A program made the translations under genes and the position numbers. From Monocercomonoides exilis (taxonomy: Eukaryota > Preaxostyla > Oxymonadida > Polymastigidae), in assembly GCA_001643675.2 (NCBI GenBank), contig LSRY02000006.1, positions 250,501-314,500 of the forward strand: DNA of 64,000 bases. Reading direction: 5' to 3'. Of the stretch, positions 12,016 through 21,607 are shown piece after piece (the stretch's first letter is position 1; each line of letters begins with the position of its first letter). Below the pieces are notes generated by a model that saw nothing but the letters and a program-made list of their open reading frames with translations, did not search any database and had not been told where the DNA came from.

Positions 12016-13807
12016 TAACATCAAACAATCTGTTGTTCGAAATCCATTTCCATATTCAGTATTGACTCCAAATTTGTTCCTTTTCAAGAAGTGCACACCC
12101 ATGAATTTCTCAGTTTCTTCCAAAAAAGTCATTCTGAAAAAAAAAAATCTCACCAACACAATCGATTCAAAATAACACATGATAATGCAACCAGGCATGC
12201 AAATTGAAATTCTTTTGGAAAAACAAAACAAAACAATCAAATAATAAACGCACTCAGTTGTTTGTTATTCACATTTGGAGCATTCAGCAAACAACTGCAA
12301 CGAGCAAAAGTCCCATGAAAACATCAAGCACCACCATCGTGTCAACACAGTCAATCCAATGATGAAATAATATGAGCAATTTGGTTTTGCCGATATCACT
12401 TTGTGAAATGTTATCTTATTCAGAGACAACTCACTTCTCATCATTTCCAAGTGATTGGCAATACGATTATATGTTTGGGAAAAGCGTTGTTCTCCAAATC
12501 CAAACAGATCACAACAACGCATTCATTTTGTTGTCTGACGAAAGAAACCCTCACAAAGAAGGATTGATGGAATCTGCATTTCTGCATGTGAGACGCACAG
12601 ATGACGATGTTGTGTTTTCTTCAAAAAAGAGATCATCAACCATCTTGTTCCAATAATTCAGCATCAGCCCTCCCCAAAGCCATTGGGATTCTTTGTGTTG
12701 GAGCTGCTGCAACAAAGCTGATTGAATTTCAGACACACAGGCATTTTTCTGAGAAAAAGATAAATAACAACGCCCTTTCTTTGGATGCCTTGATGAAATG
12801 TTCAAAGTCCTGTAATTTTCTCTTTCCAACTTCGATTCTCGCATTCTTTCCTTTTGTTTGCACACAAAATATCTTGGAGGCAAATCGGTTTGCTTGTTTC
12901 AAAAAAAGAACAATGAGCATTATTTCCATTCTCAATGCTTCTGAATGCAGGAGTCTCCAAAGGCAACAGACAGCAAAGACAAAGATGCTCAATCCGCAAA
13001 AGGAAGTGGTCTTCACTTTGAAAATTGCAGACAATCGCTTTGGCTGTTGTTCTTTGGCAATTTCATTGTTTGGTTTGTTTTCAACACTTTCATCACAAGA
13101 AATGGTCAATTCAAAACAAAAAGAAAGAAAAATCTTTTTCTTCATTTCATTGTTTGAATTCATTTCAAATTTGTGGATTTCATCAAAACATTCAAAATGC
13201 AAACTGACTCTGGTCAGAAATAATTCATCACAAATTCAGCTTTTGAATCTGTCCAACTATTCTGATATTCTTTCATTCTATTGTTCAGCCTTTCAGTTCT
13301 GAAGGTTGTTCTTTTTATTCGACTTCTTCTTCGAAGAAATAATATGTTGAATGAATTGATCTGTTGGAAACCGATTTCTGAATTTGAACAATGTCATTAT
13401 TGGAGTTTTTGCGTTGATATTCCAAATCAAAAAAGGATTGTTCGGTGTGGGGAAATTGTTCCTTTCATGAACAATTGGTACTCATTTGCAGCATTTAACC
13501 AAAATAAAATCTGAAGTTTTTGGCTTGTGCAGAAAAGAAATTGGATTCTTCTTTGAAAAATAATTCTCTTTATTTTTAAATTTTAGCAAATGATAAATTA
13601 TCATTGCTCCCATTGTGAAAAAATCATCTTTTATTGTTTTCTGAAAAATTCTTCATGTTGCAATGAATATTGGCTCGATATTGTTTTTTGTTTTTGCTTG
13701 CTTTTCGATTTTTCGCTTTCAAAGGGAAAATCAAAATGAATCGGGAGAAAAATCATTATGTCTATTCGGATCCGACATATAATCTGGTTGTGCATAATCA
13801 GCATTCG
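12016..13807. other. Upstream flank of gene B; no supported gene
   Basis: Counterpart of 2666-4457. It holds ORFs on both strands (the longest, plus strand 12601-13302, is 233 codons), but the reading frames are not preserved between the two repeat copies because of 1-bp indels, and no domain is recognisable. It is the probable location of the gene B promoter and 5' leader. An in-frame ATG at 13736 gives a 24-residue hydrophilic extension upstream of the preferred start at 13808. Confidence 0.5.
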
Positions 13808-16472
13808 ATGAATCTGCTCATTTCATCGTGTCTTATCTTTTCTTTCGTGGCTTCTGGAAACAGCCTTGAGGGAATTGGTTGTTGCCACCATGCAACAACA
13901 ATTATGAATTCAGGTGATCATGGCCTGTCTTTTGGCCAAACGAATCACGAGAAGAGAAAACAAGAGGAAATCAAAAATGAACTCTCATTTTTGATTCTCA
14001 CAAACTCCACCATTTGTTTATCTGCCCTTTCCTATAACTTATATTCTGAGGGGCATTTTGCGTCTCTCGAACTGAATTCACAATTGGACATTTGCTGTTG
14101 CTCGTTCAACGTGATCCCACAATCGAAAAATCTGCTTCATTCATTCGCAGGCCGAGTATCTCTCAGAAACATCTCTTTCAGTTTTGTGGTTCAGGATCGC
14201 CAATTATCGTCTTTGATAGCTCATCATTCAAAGGATGTTCTTCCTCATGGCAGCGAGTTGTGCTTGTCTTCTTCGATGTTTTCTTCATTTGAAGTTTTTG
14301 GCAGTGGTCCATTTCTTTCTTCGAGTTGTCTGTCATCAGTGTCTGTGTCTGATGCTTTGTTCCAAAACATCACTTTGCAAAACACAATGAGAAAATACAA
14401 CAAAGGAATTGGACGTTCTGAAAGAGTCTTGGTGGAAAGCACAATGATGATTGGTTGTGAAAGTCCGTATTCTGGAGGCATTCTTTCTCCAGCAAAGATC
14501 TCTTTTCGCTGCAATAATTCCTCATTTCTGAAATGCTACACAACTTATCATGAAAGACAACCATTTTCAGAAGGAGAAAATGAGTTTAACGATGACACGT
14601 TCAATGTTCAAAGCGATGAAACAGGTGGTGCTTTTTATGTGAACAATACAGCATCTTTATTGTTACATCGATGCACTTTTTTGAGATGTTCTTCAAAATG
14701 GCATGGAGGTGTTGTTTATATGCTCAAATCAACTGGAAGATTTGTATCAGAAGAATGTGTTGTTAATGAATGCTCAGCACCAGGAGAAACAGGTGGATAT
14801 AGAACTGATAATATCTTTTCTTTCCAAATGAATTCAACATCATTCACCAATTGCTCATCAGAAGGCAAAACTTGTTTTTACATTCCGAATGCAGATAAAA
14901 ATAAGTTCATAATAAATTCATGCATTTTTTACAATGCGACTTCAATCCAGTGCTCTTCGGTCACTCATTTTTTTGAAATAAGAACATTAACATTGATATC
15001 GAACTGTTTGATGCAGAATTGCAGGAGCGAAGGCTATGCTCCTTGCATATTTTTTGCTCAACAAAATGAACTGTATCAACCATCAATAAATTTAAAGTTT
15101 TGCCTTTTCCATAACAACACGGCTGAAAATGACGCATATGGGCATGATATTCATCTTGCGAATTGTCAAAAGTGGAAGGAAATCGAGGAAAATAACATTT
15201 CTGATTGTTTCTCCTCAAGTGAATCCCCAAGAATTACAAGATGCGATGATGGAGACTACAAATGCACTGAAATTTCAGATCTGAGTTCGTGGCTGAGCGA
15301 TTATGAAAACATTCACCAAATAACAGCTGATTATTCAGTGGGGATTGATCATGAACAATGTGGTTTTGCACCTTTGTGCCGTTCAATCAAATATTCACTT
15401 GAGAGAACAACAAGCAATTCAAACAAAACTCTGATCCTGCGACCAAGTGTGTTCCAAGAAGAACAAATATCAATAGCTTCCAACAATTTCAGTGTTTGTG
15501 GACTGTCAAAGAATGAGTGTGTTGTGCAATCTTCTTCATCGTTGGAGTCTGTCTTTCATGTTTCATCCGGAGCCTTTGGCGTTCAGAAAGTGACAATGCT
15601 CCAAGCGAATGCAGAGAGTGGGAAAAGCATGCCATTTGTGGTGATGGCTGGCGATGGATCGTTGACAATGGACGAATGCGAAATATCATCGGTTGACAAC
15701 ACTTTGCAGCTTCAAGCATCTTTCATGCGCTTATGCGCAGGGAATGTGGAATTGTCAGGAGTCGGAATTGCTGGAATGAATTTCTTGTCTGACAGTTTCA
15801 TCGCATGCAATGTGAATCAGCCTGGCTCAGTTCTGAATATGGTGAACACAAACTTTTCTTTGATCCAAAGGATATCGGGAAATGGAGGGGTTATCGAAGC
15901 TCATGGAACATTCTCGTTCGGCATTATCGCTGAAGACTGTCATTTTGAAAATGTCTCCTCAAGCGATAACGGAGGTGGTCTGTGTGTTTTCCTCCAAGAA
16001 AGCAGCAAATGCACATTAAACGGAACATGCATCATTGATGGATGCAAGGCAGAGAATAATGGAGGGAATGGAGGGAGAGGAGGGAGAGGAGGAGGGATGT
16101 TTGTGCTGATGGAGAGTGGGGGATGTGGATTGACAATTGGGCAGAATGTTGAGTTTTCGAAAGTGAGGGAGAATGTGGCAGAATATGGGAAGGATGTGTT
16201 TGTTGATTGTGGGAGTGGAGTGTTTCTTGAGTCAAAAGTGAATAACAGCTCATTTGCATTGTTTGACACAAGCGCCATTCCATCAGATGTGCTGAAGCTG
16301 AGTGGGAGTGAGAATGGGGATGAAAATGGAGTGATTCCACTGTTTGTGTATTTGTGCACAATGGGAACAAAGGTGATTGTTGATGGGAGTGGAGGAAATG
16401 GGATGGATCACAACCATTGTGGGTTTGAGGCATTCAGGTGTTTGACAGTTGATTATTGCGCGAACTCAAGAT
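12016..16472. repeat. Inverted repeat 1, right arm (partner 1-4457)
   Basis: Reverse-complement copy of the window start: 1.8 kb of upstream DNA plus codons 1-888 of gene B. Beyond 16472 gene B continues, while the partner has left the window, so the true arm may be longer. Confidence 0.92.
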
Positions 16473-19400
16473 TGAGTGAAAGTTCAAAAGAAATAGAGGT
16501 TGTCTCACCTTCGTCAATAAGGGATGAAATTAAAATTTCTTTATTTGGTGTGATAATTTCAGGCAGAATAGCATCATCATCAGAGGGAGAGAGGAAGCAG
16601 GTGAGTGTGAGTGATGGAGGATCAGCCACACAAGATTGGCTTGTGGGATGTTCGAGTTCACTGACAATGAGCAGACTTTCATTTGTTGTGAAAGGTCAGT
16701 TGAATTCAAGGAGAAGTGCATTCGTTCACTCAACATCAACAATCAACATGACGAACTGTTCAGTCTCGTTTGAGGGTGGGGCATTGACTGATGGAAAGAT
16801 CGGATATAATGTGATAAACATTGAGGGTGGAGAACTGATTGTTGATGGATTTGTGATGGAAGGGGGAGTGATAATGAATGGGAAATCTCCAATTGCAATT
16901 TCAAATGGAGCTGAATTGGAGATTTTGAACAGCAGGGTGATTGGAGTGGAGGTGAATGTGGCAGGTGGAAGTGGAGGAGGGGGATGTTTGAATGTTGGGA
17001 TGAAGGAAGGTGGATGTGTGAATATTGAAGAAAGCAATTTGTCCTCGATCTGCTCAGGTGGAAGTGAGATGAAAGGAGGAGGGTTGATGATATCAGTTGG
17101 AAGTGGAGGAAGTTTGGAAATGAAAAATGTGAATTTGTCTGAGTGCAAAGTGCCAACAGAGGATAGAGAGGATGGAGGAAGAGGAATTGGAGGAGGGATG
17201 TTTGTGAAGCTGCCAGATGAGATGGGATCATTTGTGCTCGAAGGAATGATATTTGAGGGATGTGATGCCTGGAAAGGGAAGAACATGTTTGTTTCAGGAT
17301 GGGTTCTGAGAGAGTGTGTGAACAAGGAGCGCTTCAAATGGGAGATGAATCCAGAAGAGTTAGGATCGTTAGATGAGCTGTGTGGATGGGAGAGGAAGAC
17401 AACAAGAGAGGATGGATATGTGATTCCATTGGTTGTGTATTTGTGGAGTAATTGGAGTGGAAATGGGTTTGTTTCGAAAGATGGAGGAGGAGACTTCAGT
17501 GGATGTGGATATTTGGAAGCACCATGTTCATCGATTGACCACTTGGTATCACTGAGATATTCGACACTTGATGAAGGGGAATCCCACATCAGCATTGTGG
17601 GATCAGGGCTGTTGAAACATTCCATATCATTTTCATCTTCTTCCTCATCGCCTCCAGCTTCACCTGATTCAGAGTCACAAAAAGTGGTGATTGAAGGAAC
17701 AATGAAAGGAACAGCAGTGATGACAAGCAATGATGAAGATGAGAATGATTTGATTGGTGGATCATTAATATCATCTGGTGTGAGTTTGACACTGACAAAT
17801 TTGTCATTCTCAAATCCAAATCCAAACAGCCATCATGAGATACTGATCGAATCATCAGGAGCAAACATCTGTTTGTCAGTCGTGGATTGCTCATTTGCCT
17901 CATTGAATGGAATGGCAGATGCAGGATTTTGTGTGATGAAAGTGAATGGAGGCAGAGTTATTGTTCAAGGATGTTCGTTGGATGCAGCTGGAGAGTTGAG
18001 AGGGTTCATCGCTTTCAGTGCAACAGCAACAAAGGAGGTGATTGTGGAGGATGTGAATATCTCGAATGTTGGGGTGAAAGAGAGAAGTCTGATATCGATG
18101 TTTGAGGATGAGCAGACGAATGGGATGAAAACCAAAAGAGGGATAAACAGGGGAGAAAACAGGCATTCAAACAACGAAAAAGTGGTGATAAAAGTGAATG
18201 GTTCTTCGTTCACAAACATCACAAATGGAGAAAACAGAGCAGGGGTGTTGAGTGTGGATTCATTTGCGAGGGCAATGGAGTGTGTGTTGGAGGGGTGTTC
18301 GGTTTCGAGCTGCAGGAGTGAAATGAGCGAGGAAGGAGGAGGGATGAAAGTGTGTCTGAAGAGAGGAGAATCAGAAGTGAGAGTTGTTGGATGTTCGCTG
18401 GGGATGTGTTCGTGCTCGGGGGTGAAGGGGAGAGGAGGAGGGGTGATGGTTGATGCACTTGACCCGAATGAGGGTGGAGCCAGTGCATTTGGGCCTGTTG
18501 GGATAAGGATGGAGAATGTGAGGTTTTGGGGGAACGAGGCATTTGTGGGGAAGGATGTGTTCATCAGATGCGAGTCGATTGCCGAACAGATCAATGAGAC
18601 ATTGTTTGTGCTGGATCTCAGCCAGGATGCCCTGAAATCCTCCAACTCCATCTGTGGGTCTGACAAGGAGAGGGGTGATGTTGATCTGATCCCTCTGATC
18701 ACATTCTATTATGGCCAGCAGGTGTTTGTCTCTGCAAGTGGAAGAGATGACAGACAATGTGGGGCACAGAACAATCCTTGCCTGAGCATTGGCAGTGCAG
18801 TGAAGCACATTCAAAGAGGTGTGTGGAATTCCATTTGGATTGATGGGGAAGGTGTGATTGGGGGAGTGTGTGTGATTGGGGATATGAATGTGAAGAGTCT
18901 GAAGAAGACTCGATCCACAATCCATCTTGAAGGAAACATGGAGGTTGTGGGGGATGAAGGGAGTGTGGTTGTGTCTGTGAATGAGAGTGCTGTGGAGAAA
19001 TGTGAATTCTTGTTTGGGTTGAGTTTTGAATCAGAGCATTCAAGCATTGTGAAAGTGAAGAATGGGACATTGGGGGTGAGTGAGTGTTGGTGGAAGAGTG
19101 TTGGAATGATGACACTTTTGAACAGCACAATTGTGGAAGTGGAGAGTGGAGAGCTGGAGATGGAGAAATGTGTTGTCAGCTGTGTTTCCACTTCACGAGA
19201 GATATTGTCAGTCTGTGAAGGGAGCAAGGCTGTGATATATCAGCTGAGGATGAGCGATATCGAGAGCGAGGATGGAGGGATTGTTGATGCGAAGAAAGCA
19301 AGGGTGGAGGCGAAGGAGATGTCGATGAGCAACATCACCAGACAGAACAGAGGGAGCATTGTGAAGATCGTTGATTGTGCAGAAAGAGTGGATTTGATGA

Positions 19401-21607
19401 ATTGCTCGATGAGGATGTGTTTGGGGAAAGAGGAGAGAGGATGGATGGTGAGTGTGTGCAAGTGTGAGTGTGTGAATGTTGATTGTTGTGAGTTTGATGG
19501 AGAAGAGGAAGAGAATGAAAAGAGATCAAGAAATGAGCAGGATGAAGGAGAAAGAAGAGAGGAGATATGCAAGTGGAATGGCTCAATGGTTGAATTTGAG
19601 AAGAGTGAAGTGGAGATGAAAGTGACTTCGATGAGAAACAGCAAGAAAGGGGGATTGTCAGTGAGTGGAGGAAGCGTTGCGATTGAGAAAGGAGAGTTTG
19701 CGAACAACAACCCATCCATTGGAAAATATCCCTCAGCTCGGAGAAACATATTGTGTTCGGATTCTGCTCAGCTGAATATCATAAGTCTGAAGGGAGGAGA
19801 TGGGGTTTTACCAAATACATCACTTTGGATTCTGAATGATGGATGCAGTTTGATGGGGATTGTTGAGGAGCGAGCATCGCCATTGTTCATCCCCACACTC
19901 CGATCGGTGGAGACAGAGGAGAAGGAAGGGGTGCTGGATGTTGTGTTCAGGGGCACACTTCTTCTGCCATGCAACCTGTCGTTTCGGGTTGTTTCGTCGG
20001 TGGGGGATGTGGAGCAGATGGAGACTCACGAGATAAGTGAGTCTGGATTTGTGAGTGAAGAGGAAGTTCGTGGCACAACTGTGTTGGAGATGGTCAGAGG
20101 AGCAGAGGCGAGTGCGGAAGTGAGGGTGTGCATCTTGTTTGGAGATGGCCATTCTCCCTCGGCAACTGAGTCATTCATCCTGAAGAACAGGAGCGAGACT
20201 GATCCAAAGGGAGATGAAAGGATTGTTGAAGGAGGAAAAGAAGGGAAATCGATATGGCCAATCGTTGTGATTGTATGTGTTGTATTTGTTGCGCTTCTGC
20301 TTGTTGTTGTTATTGTTCTGGCTGTACGCTGGAGAAAGGTTAAGAATGAAGCAGAAGATCTGAGAGAGATTGTGAATGATAACATCAGAAAGGATCCGAA
20401 GGCATTTGAGATGGTGACAATGGAGATGTCGCCTGAGGAGCAGTGGAGAAGAGCTGAGAGAGACGCAGAGAAGAGGAATGATGAGAGGATAAAGAAGAGG
20501 GTGTATGGGAAGCAGATGCAGCATTCTGAGTCTTCAGAGCATCTTCTATCCGAGAGTGGATCGACTGAATACATTTTGGGCAGAGATTCAGACAAGATCC
20601 CTCAATGGGCACTGGAGAAGGTTGATGAGAAAGAGGAAGAAGAAGAGGAAGAAGAAGAGGAAACAAGGAAGAGAACTCCTTCACCATCCATCTCATCCAC
20701 TTCAACAGCTGATTCTGATTCAACTTTTGTTCGAGTGGAGAGTCTGTGTCCAACCACCTCATCCATGTCGAATCTGGTGGATGCAATGGCATGTTCGTCT
20801 CCTCATGAGAAGCTGATTGTGGACTTGAGGGATTCGCTGTTCATGCTGCTGCACGGAAGGAATAAGACAAAAGAGATGGCGATTGGCACTCTGCAGGAGA
20901 GGGAGCAGACAGCTGCTCAGATCCTGTTCTGGGTGGCAAATGGAGCTCTTCATTCATTTGATGAGATGGAAAATCCACTTCAGTCACTGACAAATCTGAG
21001 TCCTCACATTGTATTGTTCTCGGAGCATATGGTGATCTGCATTGTGATGCATTCGGACTTCTCATCTTCAGACTCAGATTCATCATCGATCTCATCAACA
21101 ACAGTTGTGACATCTGCAAGTGATGATGATGATGATGACTCCCTTCCCTCGTCTGCCTTTGAGGATGAGGATGACTTCAAAAAAGAGTGCCTGAGGTGGA
21201 AGGCGCCTGAGCTGCTGATCAACAAGAAGATGGGTGCAACCAAGGAGTCGGTGGCATTCTCGATCGGGATGATGGTGTGGGAGTGTCTGACGCTCCAGGT
21301 TCCGTTTGGTGATTATGAGGCAGAGGTGGCAGGGCAGAAGATCGTGAATGGGGAGAGGCCAGCCCTGGGCAGCGCGGAGCGATCGTCGTTCTGCTCTGTG
21401 GTTGAAAACTGCCTCAACAGCCTTTCGCAGAAGCGCCCATCCCTCGCAACCCTCAAAAGAGAGCTCTTCCTGCATTTTCCGCTGGGAGCGATGGTCCTCA
21501 CAGCCTCAGATGCCATCGATCGCACAACGGACAGCCAGCAGTCTGGCAGAGGTGCATCGAGTGAACTTGCTTGCAGCGAAAGCGAAATACTTGAAAATCG
21601 CAACTAG
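13808..21607 (+). CDS. Surface-protein gene B: beta-helix ectodomain, TM helix and pseudokinase tail
   Basis: Single-exon ORF of 2599 aa from the ATG at 13808, chosen because it places a signal peptide (MNLLISSCLIFSFVASGNS) at the N terminus. The open frame also reaches upstream ATG and TTG codons at 13736 and 13670. Residues ~20-2140 are an extracellular array of pectin-lyase/PMP-like beta-helix turns rich in N-x-S/T, GG and Cys, divided by four CGxxxxPC-type signatures (nt ~15360, 16418, 17513, 18762). One TM helix lies at ~2148-2173 (nt 20250-20330). The cytoplasmic tail has a basic/acidic linker, a poly-Glu run, then a kinase-like region (~2300-2580) with RWKAPELL and FSIGMMVWECL, matching the APE and DxWSxG regions. 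No HRD or DFG is visible. Receptor-like or adhesin-like role is inferred. Its 5' half is near-identical to gene A and its 3' end to gene C. Confidence 0.9.
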   Translation: MNLLISSCLIFSFVASGNSLEGIGCCHHATTIMNSGDHGLSFGQTNHEKRKQEEIKNELSFLILTNSTICLSALSYNLYSEGHFASLELNSQLDICCCSFNVIPQSKNLLHSFAGRVSLRNISFSFVVQDRQLSSLIAHHSKDVLPHGSELCLSSSMFSSFEVFGSGPFLSSSCLSSVSVSDALFQNITLQNTMRKYNKGIGRSERVLVESTMMIGCESPYSGGILSPAKISFRCNNSSFLKCYTTYHERQPFSEGENEFNDDTFNVQSDETGGAFYVNNTASLLLHRCTFLRCSSKWHGGVVYMLKSTGRFVSEECVVNECSAPGETGGYRTDNIFSFQMNSTSFTNCSSEGKTCFYIPNADKNKFIINSCIFYNATSIQCSSVTHFFEIRTLTLISNCLMQNCRSEGYAPCIFFAQQNELYQPSINLKFCLFHNNTAENDAYGHDIHLANCQKWKEIEENNISDCFSSSESPRITRCDDGDYKCTEISDLSSWLSDYENIHQITADYSVGIDHEQCGFAPLCRSIKYSLERTTSNSNKTLILRPSVFQEEQISIASNNFSVCGLSKNECVVQSSSSLESVFHVSSGAFGVQKVTMLQANAESGKSMPFVVMAGDGSLTMDECEISSVDNTLQLQASFMRLCAGNVELSGVGIAGMNFLSDSFIACNVNQPGSVLNMVNTNFSLIQRISGNGGVIEAHGTFSFGIIAEDCHFENVSSSDNGGGLCVFLQESSKCTLNGTCIIDGCKAENNGGNGGRGGRGGGMFVLMESGGCGLTIGQNVEFSKVRENVAEYGKDVFVDCGSGVFLESKVNNSSFALFDTSAIPSDVLKLSGSENGDENGVIPLFVYLCTMGTKVIVDGSGGNGMDHNHCGFEAFRCLTVDYCANSRLSESSKEIEVVSPSSIRDEIKISLFGVIISGRIASSSEGERKQVSVSDGGSATQDWLVGCSSSLTMSRLSFVVKGQLNSRRSAFVHSTSTINMTNCSVSFEGGALTDGKIGYNVINIEGGELIVDGFVMEGGVIMNGKSPIAISNGAELEILNSRVIGVEVNVAGGSGGGGCLNVGMKEGGCVNIEESNLSSICSGGSEMKGGGLMISVGSGGSLEMKNVNLSECKVPTEDREDGGRGIGGGMFVKLPDEMGSFVLEGMIFEGCDAWKGKNMFVSGWVLRECVNKERFKWEMNPEELGSLDELCGWERKTTREDGYVIPLVVYLWSNWSGNGFVSKDGGGDFSGCGYLEAPCSSIDHLVSLRYSTLDEGESHISIVGSGLLKHSISFSSSSSSPPASPDSESQKVVIEGTMKGTAVMTSNDEDENDLIGGSLISSGVSLTLTNLSFSNPNPNSHHEILIESSGANICLSVVDCSFASLNGMADAGFCVMKVNGGRVIVQGCSLDAAGELRGFIAFSATATKEVIVEDVNISNVGVKERSLISMFEDEQTNGMKTKRGINRGENRHSNNEKVVIKVNGSSFTNITNGENRAGVLSVDSFARAMECVLEGCSVSSCRSEMSEEGGGMKVCLKRGESEVRVVGCSLGMCSCSGVKGRGGGVMVDALDPNEGGASAFGPVGIRMENVRFWGNEAFVGKDVFIRCESIAEQINETLFVLDLSQDALKSSNSICGSDKERGDVDLIPLITFYYGQQVFVSASGRDDRQCGAQNNPCLSIGSAVKHIQRGVWNSIWIDGEGVIGGVCVIGDMNVKSLKKTRSTIHLEGNMEVVGDEGSVVVSVNESAVEKCEFLFGLSFESEHSSIVKVKNGTLGVSECWWKSVGMMTLLNSTIVEVESGELEMEKCVVSCVSTSREILSVCEGSKAVIYQLRMSDIESEDGGIVDAKKARVEAKEMSMSNITRQNRGSIVKIVDCAERVDLMNCSMRMCLGKEERGWMVSVCKCECVNVDCCEFDGEEEENEKRSRNEQDEGERREEICKWNGSMVEFEKSEVEMKVTSMRNSKKGGLSVSGGSVAIEKGEFANNNPSIGKYPSARRNILCSDSAQLNIISLKGGDGVLPNTSLWILNDGCSLMGIVEERASPLFIPTLRSVETEEKEGVLDVVFRGTLLLPCNLSFRVVSSVGDVEQMETHEISESGFVSEEEVRGTTVLEMVRGAEASAEVRVCILFGDGHSPSATESFILKNRSETDPKGDERIVEGGKEGKSIWPIVVIVCVVFVALLLVVVIVLAVRWRKVKNEAEDLREIVNDNIRKDPKAFEMVTMEMSPEEQWRRAERDAEKRNDERIKKRVYGKQMQHSESSEHLLSESGSTEYILGRDSDKIPQWALEKVDEKEEEEEEEEEETRKRTPSPSISSTSTADSDSTFVRVESLCPTTSSMSNLVDAMACSSPHEKLIVDLRDSLFMLLHGRNKTKEMAIGTLQEREQTAAQILFWVANGALHSFDEMENPLQSLTNLSPHIVLFSEHMVICIVMHSDFSSSDSDSSSISSTTVVTSASDDDDDDSLPSSAFEDEDDFKKECLRWKAPELLINKKMGATKESVAFSIGMMVWECLTLQVPFGDYEAEVAGQKIVNGERPALGSAERSSFCSVVENCLNSLSQKRPSLATLKRELFLHFPLGAMVLTASDAIDRTTDSQQSGRGASSELACSESEILENRN
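20250..20330 (+). other. TM-helix coding segment of gene B, locally diverged from gene C
   Basis: Encodes about 26 hydrophobic residues after SIWPI and before RWRKVKNEAEDL. The corresponding segment of gene C (about 34715-34797, minus) keeps the flanks but has a different hydrophobic sequence. Confidence 0.8.
21000..21570 (+). other. Pseudokinase-like C-terminal region of gene B
   Basis: In the place expected for HRDxKPxNIL the protein reads NLSPHIVLF. The activation-segment position is filled by a Ser/Asp-rich run, then RWKAPELL (the APE motif), SIGMMVWECL (the DxWSxG helix), VPFGDYEAEV, GERPAL and a final KRPSLATL (the R-P motif before the last helix). The C-lobe framework is therefore present while catalytic Asp residues are not seen. 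Confidence 0.75.

Noticed and set aside
12601-13302. 233-codon ORF upstream of gene B
   Set aside because: The copy at 3240-3860 carries indels that shift the frame, and competing ORFs exist on the other strand.
16726-17730. 334-codon antisense ORF within gene B, and similar antisense ORFs at 36753-37421 and 40803-41453
   Set aside because: Frame shadows of the Gly/Ser-rich sense coding sequence; no start context or homology.
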